Shown: piece after piece, positions 14,524-20,364 of the stretch
Layout: the number at the start of each line of letters is the position of its first letter
Numbering within the stretch: position 1 is the first letter of the stretch
Assembly (NCBI GenBank): GCA_900538885.1
Contig: UQAI01000030.1
Span: forward strand, 1 to 20,364
Direction: 5' to 3'
Length of the DNA stretch: 20,364 bases
DNA from: an uncultured Mollicutes bacterium
GTDB lineage: Bacteria; Bacillota_I; Bacilli_A; ML615J-28; CAG-313
Notes under the pieces: model-generated
Databases searched by the model: none
What the model saw: only the letters and a program-made list of their open reading frames with translations
Told to the model about the DNA's origin: nothing
Position numbers and translations under genes: made by a program

Positions 14524-15288
14524 ATGTTTATTGATACACACGTTCATTTAAATAATCCAATACTTTATGAAAAAATTGATCAAGTCATAAATGAAGCAAA
14601 AGAAGCCAAAGTAACAGAATTTATTGTTGTTGGTTATGATTTAGAAACCAGTAAAAAAGCCATTGAAATAGCTGAAAAATATGAATGCTGTTATGCGGTT
14701 ATTGGTTTTCATCCTACCGAAATTAAAGATTATACTGATAAAGAATATGCGTGGTTAGACGAAAATGCAAGTAGGAATAAAGTAATAGGAATTGGGGAAA
14801 TTGGTTATGACTTGCACTGGGACACAACAACTTTGGAAGAACAAGAACAAGCATTTATAAAACAAATTAAAATAGCTTTAAAACATAATTTACCAGTTAG
14901 TATTCACACAAGAGATGCTATCCAAAAAACCTATGAAACCCTTCAAAAATATGGCATGCAAAAACTAAAAGGAGTTATTCATTCATATAGTGGAAGTAGT
15001 GAAATGGCAAAAGAATTTATCAAACTTGGGTTTAAACTAGGCATCTCTGGTCCAATAACTTTTCTAAATAATCGGACAATGAAAGAAGCAGTTGAAAGTG
15101 TCTCATTAAATGATTTAATCACAGAAACTGATTCTCCATATCTTACCCCACATCCTTATAGGGGAAAAGAAAATGGACCTAAATATATTCCATTAATTGT
15201 GGAAAAAATTGCTGAGATAAAAGATACAAACATAGAAGAAGTATCAAAAATAATTAGAGAAAATGTAAAGGAACTATTCAATATATGA
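14524..15288 (+). CDS. TatD-family metal-dependent deoxyribonuclease
   Basis: Cytoplasmic metal-dependent nuclease of the TatD/YcfH/YabD family, linked to DNA repair and DNA degradation. It has 254 residues, the normal length. The metal ligands are visible: DTHVHL (His6, His8), GEIGYD (Glu92), SIHTRD (His128), HSYSG (His153) and ETDSPYLTP (Asp203). The stop is TGA, overlapping the next gene's ATG as ATGA, which is good evidence that UGA is a stop codon here. In B. subtilis the homologue yabD is linked with metS and rnmV; here its neighbour is a protease. Confidence 0.95.
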   Translation: MFIDTHVHLNNPILYEKIDQVINEAKEAKVTEFIVVGYDLETSKKAIEIAEKYECCYAVIGFHPTEIKDYTDKEYAWLDENASRNKVIGIGEIGYDLHWDTTTLEEQEQAFIKQIKIALKHNLPVSIHTRDAIQKTYETLQKYGMQKLKGVIHSYSGSSEMAKEFIKLGFKLGISGPITFLNNRTMKEAVESVSLNDLITETDSPYLTPHPYRGKENGPKYIPLIVEKIAEIKDTNIEEVSKIIRENVKELFNI

Positions 15289-16061
15289 GAAAAAAAGTTT
15301 TGAGTGTTATATTAATATTTAGTTTATTTTTAATGTTAAGTAGTTGCAACAATTCATATACTAATGAAATAATTACAAAAAAAGTTGATTATGAAGACAA
15401 TATAACAATTTACGATTTGGAAGATGCTCTTACTTTAGCCGTTGAAAAATGTGATGAAACTGTTATTGGAGTAGAGGCTAAAGGTACTTTATCAACTAGT
15501 TTTGGTAGTGGAGTAATTATTAAATCTGTAGAAAATACAAATGGATATAGGTATTATGTAGTAACTAATTTTCATGTAATTAGTTATCGTAATAGAGTTA
15601 ATAATAATATTATGGTATACTTGGGAAAATATGATGAAGAAATTAGGGCAACAGTAGTAGAATATGATGAAATAAAGGATATAGCAATCTTGACTTTTAT
15701 ATCTAATCGTTTATTACCAGTTTCAACAATTGGTGATAGCGCAAATCTTAAAAAGGGTAGATTTGTTATTGCGGTGGGAAATCCATATGATTTAAAAACC
15801 TACTATAATACAGTTACTATTGGTAATGTATCTGATGCTTCAAGAAAAGTTCAAAAAGAAACCGAACAATATAATTATTACATCCAACATACTGCACCAA
15901 TTAACTCAGGCAATAGTGGTGGTGGATTATTTGATATTCACGGCAATTTAGTAGGAATTAATACATGGAAATATGCGGAAACGGATATTGAAGGAATGGA
16001 GTTTGCGATTCCAATTCATATAGTTAAAAATCTATATCCACAATATTTTACTAATAACTAA
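15285..16061 (+). CDS. HtrA/DegP-like trypsin-fold serine protease, lipoprotein, no PDZ domain
   Basis: Predicted extracytoplasmic serine protease, 258 residues. A signal peptide with a basic start, a hydrophobic core (about 5-18) and a lipobox LSSC puts the lipidated Cys at residue 21, so it should be anchored on the outer face of the membrane. The trypsin-like domain has its triad: His97 in TNFHV, Asp132 in KDIAIL and Ser211 in NSGNSGGG. The protein ends 40-odd residues after the active Ser, so the PDZ domain of classical HtrA is absent and its role in substrate recognition must be met otherwise. It overlaps the tatD gene by 4 nt and has AAAGGA at 15267-15272. Protein quality control at the cell surface is a likely role. 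Confidence 0.88.
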   Translation: MRKKVLSVILIFSLFLMLSSCNNSYTNEIITKKVDYEDNITIYDLEDALTLAVEKCDETVIGVEAKGTLSTSFGSGVIIKSVENTNGYRYYVVTNFHVISYRNRVNNNIMVYLGKYDEEIRATVVEYDEIKDIAILTFISNRLLPVSTIGDSANLKKGRFVIAVGNPYDLKTYYNTVTIGNVSDASRKVQKETEQYNYYIQHTAPINSGNSGGGLFDIHGNLVGINTWKYAETDIEGMEFAIPIHIVKNLYPQYFTNN

Positions 16062-16084
16062 AAATAAAATAAAGGGGAAAAACA

Positions 16085-17017
16085 ATGGAACACATTATAG
16101 AAGTAAAAAACTTAACAAAAGATTATGGTAGTGGACGTGGTGTTTTTGGTGTTTCAATTTATGTTGATAAAGGTGAAGTTTTTGGCTTTTTAGGTCCAAA
16201 TGGAGCTGGTAAGTCAACAACAATTAGACATCTAATGGGATTTTCAAAACCTGATAAGGGAAGCACTAAAATTGAAGGATACGAAACCTTCGATAAATAT
16301 TATGAAATCTTAAATCATGTAGGTTACATTCCTGGTGAAATTGCTCTTCCAGCAGGACTTACAGGATGGGATTTTATTAGGATGATGCAAGATCTTCAAA
16401 AAATATATAATGAAGAACGTTTAAAAGAACTATTGGAATTATTTGAACTTGAAGATAACGTATTAAAAGAAGATACTAAACGAATGAGCTTAGGTGTTAA
16501 AAGAAAACTTGCGATTGTAGTCGCATTTATGTCGGATCCTGAAGTATTAATTCTAGATGAACCAACTAGTGGACTTGATCCTGTTATGCAAGAAAACTTT
16601 GTTGAATTTATTCATCAAGAAAAGAAGAGGGGAAAAACAATTCTTTTGTCAAGTCATATTTTCTCAGAAGTTGATTCAACTTGTGATCGAATTGCGATTA
16701 TCAAAGATGGCAAAATAATATCTGAATTTCTTGCGAGTGACTTAAAACATGCTTCAAGAAAGTTCTATAGTTTGGATTTTAATAGTGAAAGTGGTAAAGC
16801 AAAGTTTATAAAAGAATATGTAAATATCCCATCAATAATTCTTTATAATGAAAAAGAATTAAATGTTTATATTAGTACTGAAGACGAAGATTTAAATAAA
16901 TTAATAGCTTTACTTTCTGAATGCGATGTCAAAGAATTCAGTAATAAGCGGGAATCACTAGAAGAATACTTTATGAAATTTTATAAAGAAGATAAAGATT
17001 TTGGAGGCGCACTATAA
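16085..17017 (+). CDS. ABC transporter ATP-binding protein (first of pair)
   Basis: Nucleotide-binding subunit of an ABC-2 type exporter, 310 residues. Walker A GPNGAGKST is at 37-45, the signature loop is the degenerate MSLGVK at 134-139, Walker B VLILDEP has Asp158 and the catalytic Glu159, and the switch His191 is in SSHIF. After about residue 215 is a C-terminal extension of some 95 residues, as found in drug and bacteriocin exporters. The SD AAAGGGG at 16071-16077 is well placed. No terminator separates it from the protease gene 23 nt upstream. It joins the next ATPase by TAATG. All catalytic residues are present, so both ATP sites of a heterodimer with its paralogue could be active. Confidence 0.93.
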   Translation: MEHIIEVKNLTKDYGSGRGVFGVSIYVDKGEVFGFLGPNGAGKSTTIRHLMGFSKPDKGSTKIEGYETFDKYYEILNHVGYIPGEIALPAGLTGWDFIRMMQDLQKIYNEERLKELLELFELEDNVLKEDTKRMSLGVKRKLAIVVAFMSDPEVLILDEPTSGLDPVMQENFVEFIHQEKKRGKTILLSSHIFSEVDSTCDRIAIIKDGKIISEFLASDLKHASRKFYSLDFNSESGKAKFIKEYVNIPSIILYNEKELNVYISTEDEDLNKLIALLSECDVKEFSNKRESLEEYFMKFYKEDKDFGGAL

Positions 17018-17922
17018 TGGCAGTAATTGAACTTAAAAATTTAACCAAAGATTATGGTGCTGGCAAGGGAATTTTTGACTTAAATCTCTCTATTGAAAAA
17101 GGTGAAATGATTGGATTTGTTGGAACTAACGGGTCAGGTAAAACTACAACAATAAGAAACATTATGGGGTTCATAAAACCAACAAATGGTGAAGCCCTTG
17201 TAAATGGTTTGAATTCATGGGAACATGCAAGTGAAATTTCAAAAGATATTGGGTATGTACCTGGCGAAATAGCTTTTCCAGATCTTAAAACAGGAATTGA
17301 TTTTTTAAGGTGTCAAGCAGAATTCTTAGGACTAACTGATATGAGTTATGCGAACGAACTAATTGAAAGGCTTCAACTAGATCCAAGAGCAAACTTAAGA
17401 CGAATGAGTAAAGGTATGAAACAAAAAACCGCTCTTGTTGCGGCGATAATGAACGATGCACCAATAATTATTCTTGATGAGCCAACCACAGGATTAGATC
17501 CATTAATGCGTGTTACTTTTCTTGATATTATTAAAAAAGAGCATCAAAAAGGAAAAACTATTTTCATGAGTAGTCATAGTTTTGAAGAAATAGAAAGTAC
17601 ATGTGATCGTGTTGTTTTAATAAATGATGGTCATATTGTAGATATATGTAAGATGAGTGATATTAAACATCGCCAAATTAAAGATTTTAAAATTGAGTTC
17701 AATAATAAAAATGATTATGAATCATTTAAACAAGAAAACTTTCAAATTATTAGAACTCAACCACAATACAATCAAGTTACAATCAAGATTAAGGCCATGG
17801 ATACGGCTAATTTGTTGAAAGTATTGAAAAACTATGATGTAAAATTTATATCAGAAATACCATATACTCTAGAAAACCATTTTAAAGAAGTTTTAATCAA
17901 AAGAAAAAGGGAGGGAAAATAA
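17017..17922 (+). CDS. ABC transporter ATP-binding protein (second of pair)
   Basis: Paralogue of the preceding ATPase, 301 residues; both share the opening LKNLTKDYG or close to it, PGEIA and the C-terminal extension, so they probably arose by duplication and form a heterodimer. Walker A GTNGSGKTT is at 36-44, the signature loop is MSKGMK at 130-135, Walker B IIILDEP has Asp154 and Glu155, and His187 is the switch residue. The SD GGAGG at 17003-17007 lies in the previous gene. The start overlaps the previous stop by 1 nt, and the stop overlaps the permease start likewise, so the three are translated together. The substrate is not evident. Confidence 0.93.
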   Translation: MAVIELKNLTKDYGAGKGIFDLNLSIEKGEMIGFVGTNGSGKTTTIRNIMGFIKPTNGEALVNGLNSWEHASEISKDIGYVPGEIAFPDLKTGIDFLRCQAEFLGLTDMSYANELIERLQLDPRANLRRMSKGMKQKTALVAAIMNDAPIIILDEPTTGLDPLMRVTFLDIIKKEHQKGKTIFMSSHSFEEIESTCDRVVLINDGHIVDICKMSDIKHRQIKDFKIEFNNKNDYESFKQENFQIIRTQPQYNQVTIKIKAMDTANLLKVLKNYDVKFISEIPYTLENHFKEVLIKRKREGK

Positions 17923-19739
17923 TGTTCAGTAAAGCTTTATTTAAACAATCATGTAAAGCTAATGGTACAATGTGGTTAATCATCACTTGTGCAGTTTGTT
18001 TTATGCTTGCTTGTGTAATGCTTATTAGTGGAAATGGTACAATTGGAGATGTAAAAGATTCAATTCAAAATACTATAATTAATAAAGAAATCGATTCAGA
18101 ATTACAAAAACGTTCATTAAATTACTACAATAATGCCTTAGATGGAACTGTAGAATTTGACAAGTCATTCGCAAATAGTGTTACAGATACTTTAACTTAT
18201 TTAGTATGGTTAAATAGTGAACCACAAAGAAGTGATTATAATGATGATTCTAGTTATAATGTTGCTCATAGTTTTTGGGCTTTAAACAATCCTACTAATA
18301 AAATTAATACTATAGCTGGTAAAGATTACATAAAATCACATCTTGCATGGCAAAGTAAAAAACCAACTAAAACCACTGATATGAGTGATGAAGAATACAA
18401 CAAATTACTAGAAGAATGGAAAAAGCAATCACCATTAACTGAAGAAAATGCAGTAACTGTTGCGTACACTTATGCACTTAATGATGTTCAAGAATATGTA
18501 CTTCAAAAACTTCAAAAACAAGATGAATCAACAACTAAAGATTCATTGCTATATCAAGAAATTTTAGGCGTTGTGTTATATGATATTAATCCTAACGGAA
18601 TGTTCAATGATAAATATACAGAACATAATGAAAAAGTACCAAGTGAATACGACATAATGTCAATTATCAATCATTTAAGTACAAGCGATTTAACTGAATA
18701 TTTAGTTAGTGCAGAAAGAAAAACATATTTAAAAAATCGTGCTGAAAATACCGCAATTTTCTTTATTGCGGATAACATGACTCAAGTAGCAAACGTTGAT
18801 AAGTTACTTGATGCCCTTGCTTCATATGGAATAACAAAAGAAAGATTTGATGAATTTGGTTACACCTATGAAAAAATTACAGATCTTGCTACTACGACAG
18901 TTATAACATATCGTACAAGAATTGAATATATCGAAAAAGATTTAAAAGAATTACTTACAGAAGGAAAAATAACAGAAGAAGAATATAACAAATCTTTAGA
19001 TGAGAAAAACCAAAGTTTGGTATCAGAAATTACAGGTAGCCTTTTATCGGCTCTACCAGAAAAAGTATCAGGAGCTTTAAAAGAAGTTGGTCAAATGGAT
19101 TTATATACAATGATAGTTGGATCAATTTTCTACAAACTTGCTGGATTATTACTTCCAATTATTTACTTAATAATGGCCTCTAATAACCTTATTGCAGGTC
19201 AAGTAGATAGTGGTTCAATGGCATATGTTTTATCGACATCCACCAAAAGAAAAACAATTATATTCACTCAAGCAGTTTATCTTGCAGGTTCTCTTCTTGC
19301 GATGGTTGGTTTAATGACTGTGACAAGTTGTGTATGTCTTGCGATAATTCATAGTGAAGTTGGATTAACATTTGGTAAACTTATTCTTCTAAATCTAGGA
19401 GCGTACTTAGTATTACTCGCTTTATCTGGTTTATGCTTTCTAACATCATGTTACTTTGACCGTAGTAAACGATCAATGGCAATTGGTGGTGGCTTAAGTA
19501 TTTTCTCTCTTGTTGCTTCAATGCTTGGTTTATTTGGAAGTGAAGTAATGCCATCAGTTATAAGACTTGATGCTTTAAATTATTTTAACTATACGACTAT
19601 TATTACCTTATTTGATGTTATGTCAATAATGGATGGTACTAATGCTTTCATTTGGAAATTCATTATCTTACTAGTTTTAGGTGGTGTAGGATATGTGTTA
19701 GGCGCTATCAAGTTTAATAAGAAGGATTTACCACTATAA
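17922..19739 (+). CDS. ABC-2 type permease with large extracytoplasmic insert
   Basis: Membrane subunit for the two ATPases, 605 residues. One membrane helix is near the N-terminus (about 16-36). Then comes a hydrophilic stretch of some 355 residues (37 to about 391) rich in Asn, Asp, Glu, Lys and Tyr, with short helical, charged runs. Five or so membrane helices follow (about 397-605). This is the plan of ABC-2 permeases, but the insert between helices 1 and 2 is much larger than the common short loop; by topology it should face outside. I do not recognise a fold in it. VDSGSMAYVLSTSTKR after helix 2 resembles the conserved ABC-2 cytoplasmic segment. It has a strong SD GGGAGGG at 17909-17915. 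Export of a peptide, drug or lipid is possible. Confidence 0.85.
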   Translation: MFSKALFKQSCKANGTMWLIITCAVCFMLACVMLISGNGTIGDVKDSIQNTIINKEIDSELQKRSLNYYNNALDGTVEFDKSFANSVTDTLTYLVWLNSEPQRSDYNDDSSYNVAHSFWALNNPTNKINTIAGKDYIKSHLAWQSKKPTKTTDMSDEEYNKLLEEWKKQSPLTEENAVTVAYTYALNDVQEYVLQKLQKQDESTTKDSLLYQEILGVVLYDINPNGMFNDKYTEHNEKVPSEYDIMSIINHLSTSDLTEYLVSAERKTYLKNRAENTAIFFIADNMTQVANVDKLLDALASYGITKERFDEFGYTYEKITDLATTTVITYRTRIEYIEKDLKELLTEGKITEEEYNKSLDEKNQSLVSEITGSLLSALPEKVSGALKEVGQMDLYTMIVGSIFYKLAGLLLPIIYLIMASNNLIAGQVDSGSMAYVLSTSTKRKTIIFTQAVYLAGSLLAMVGLMTVTSCVCLAIIHSEVGLTFGKLILLNLGAYLVLLALSGLCFLTSCYFDRSKRSMAIGGGLSIFSLVASMLGLFGSEVMPSVIRLDALNYFNYTTIITLFDVMSIMDGTNAFIWKFIILLVLGGVGYVLGAIKFNKKDLPL

Positions 19740-20290
19740 TGATAGATGTTGGAACTAAAATAATAGAAACAAAAAGGCTAATTCTAAGAAAATTAGAATT
19801 AGCCGATGCTTCAAAAGTTTATCAAAATTGGACTAGTGATGACAAAGTTACTAAGTATGTTACATGGAGTACGCACCAAAGTATTCAAGAAACAATAGAA
19901 TACATTAATTATAAACTAACGAGATATGATGAAAAATACTGTTATGATTGGGTAGTGTGCATAAAAGATACGAACGAACCAATTGGGGAAATTGATGCAG
20001 TAAAGGTGTCAATACTAAATAATCAAGTAGTAATGGGATATTGCTTTGGTAGTAAATACTGGAATAAAGGATATGGAACTGAAGCCTTAAGTGCTGTTAT
20101 TGATTATTTATTTAAGGAAGCAAAAGTCGATAAAGTTATAGCATACCATCAAGTAGAAAATACTGCATCAGGTAGAGTTATGCAAAAATCAGGTATGCAC
20201 TTGGATGCAACTCTTGAAAATTATATGATAGATAAGACTACCAAAAAACGAACAGGAATAGTAATGTATTCTATAGATAGAATTAAGTAA
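19739..20290 (+). CDS. GNAT-family N-acetyltransferase (RimJ/RimL-like)
   Basis: Acetyl-CoA-dependent acetyltransferase of the Acetyltransf_3 type, 183 residues, cytoplasmic. The opening IIETKRLILRKLE is typical of the RimJ/RimL/SpeG-like branch. The acetyl-CoA pyrophosphate loop is YWNKGYGTEA (residues 107-116), followed by VENTASGRVMQKSGM, the conserved helix with Asn and Ser near the active site. Its substrate may be a protein N-terminus, a ribosomal protein or a small molecule; family members next to transporters sometimes inactivate toxins, but that is inference. It begins at a TAATG overlap with the permease, with AAGGA at 19722-19726, so it is the fourth gene of the coupled module. A hairpin terminator follows. 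Confidence 0.88.
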   Translation: MIDVGTKIIETKRLILRKLELADASKVYQNWTSDDKVTKYVTWSTHQSIQETIEYINYKLTRYDEKYCYDWVVCIKDTNEPIGEIDAVKVSILNNQVVMGYCFGSKYWNKGYGTEALSAVIDYLFKEAKVDKVIAYHQVENTASGRVMQKSGMHLDATLENYMIDKTTKKRTGIVMYSIDRIK

Positions 20291-20318
20291 TATATAATTT
20301 ACTAATTACAATTACATT

Positions 20319-20361
20319 TAAGAAAGAAAAGCATAAATATGTGTTTTTCTTTCTTAATTTT
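20319..20361 (+). terminator. Terminator after the ABC/GNAT module
   Basis: A 12-bp A/T-rich stem pairs 20319-20330 with 20345-20356, topped by 4 bp (20331-20334 with 20339-20342) after a 2-nt bulge at 20343-20344, loop AAAT. TTTTT at 20358-20362 follows. It marks the end of the operon near the window edge. Confidence 0.75.
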
Positions 20362-20364
20362 TGT

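Noticed and set aside
14524..15288. Mycoplasma genetic code (UGA as Trp)
   Set aside because: The tatD gene ends at TGA exactly where homologues end, overlapping the next start, and the Trp codons examined are TGG.
1..20364. CRISPR array, insertion sequence, prophage or defence island
   Set aside because: No regularly spaced repeats, transposase, integrase or known defence genes are visible; the window is mainly conserved housekeeping genes.

Overview
This window comes from the chromosome of a low-GC Gram-positive bacterium, most likely a member of the Bacilli (Bacillota), possibly one of the little-cultured AT-rich lineages near the Mollicutes and Erysipelotrichia. The reasons are strong AT bias, AAAGGAGG-type Shine-Dalgarno (SD) sites, the dnaD-nth and gmk-rpoZ gene pairs, a Cse60-like small protein, and near-consensus sigma-A promoters. 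UGA acts as a stop (the TatD gene ends in TGA) and Trp is written TGG, so this is the standard bacterial code, not the Mycoplasma code. Almost all of it is housekeeping DNA; there is no CRISPR array, insertion sequence, prophage or tRNA.

Layout. (1) 1-2447, plus strand: the 3' part of rnc (RNase III), a Trp-rich small membrane protein, dnaD, nth, then a long hairpin and a 60-residue Cse60-like protein. (2) 2425-4059, minus strand: rqcH, a ribosome-quality-control factor, convergent with and overlapping the Cse60-like gene. (3) 4130-6650: gmk, rpoZ and an M32 carboxypeptidase, from a good promoter to a hairpin terminator. (4) 6684-7220: bioY, a biotin transporter component, with its own terminator. 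(5) 7285-11764: the str cluster rpsL-rpsG-fusA-tuf, with a perfect consensus promoter, a structured leader before rpsL, an internal promoter before tuf and a strong terminator. (6) 11765-14490: an intergenic region with two promoters and a 30-bp inverted repeat, then two PlsC-type acyltransferases flanking a diacylglycerol kinase-like gene. (7) 14479-20360: a TatD nuclease, a PDZ-less HtrA-like lipoprotein protease, two paralogous ABC ATPases, an ABC-2 permease with a large extracellular insert, and a GNAT acetyltransferase. The last four genes join by TAATG overlaps, and a hairpin closes the run.

How the genes work together. Groups 1-5 serve RNA processing, replication restart, base-excision repair, nucleotide supply, transcription and translation. 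Group 6 handles phosphatidic acid and diacylglycerol. Group 7 is the most accessory-like part: an exporter-type ABC module coupled to an acetyltransferase, probably read in part from the tatD promoter because no terminator is visible between the protease and the first ATPase.

Most worth a second look: ribosomal protein S12 has Arg where E. coli has Lys88, a change known to give streptomycin resistance; the hairpin after nth can terminate on both strands and also hides the SD of the Cse60-like gene; a structured leader precedes rpsL; and the ABC/GNAT module has an unusual permease. I found no clear evidence of a wholly new multi-gene defence or mobile system.
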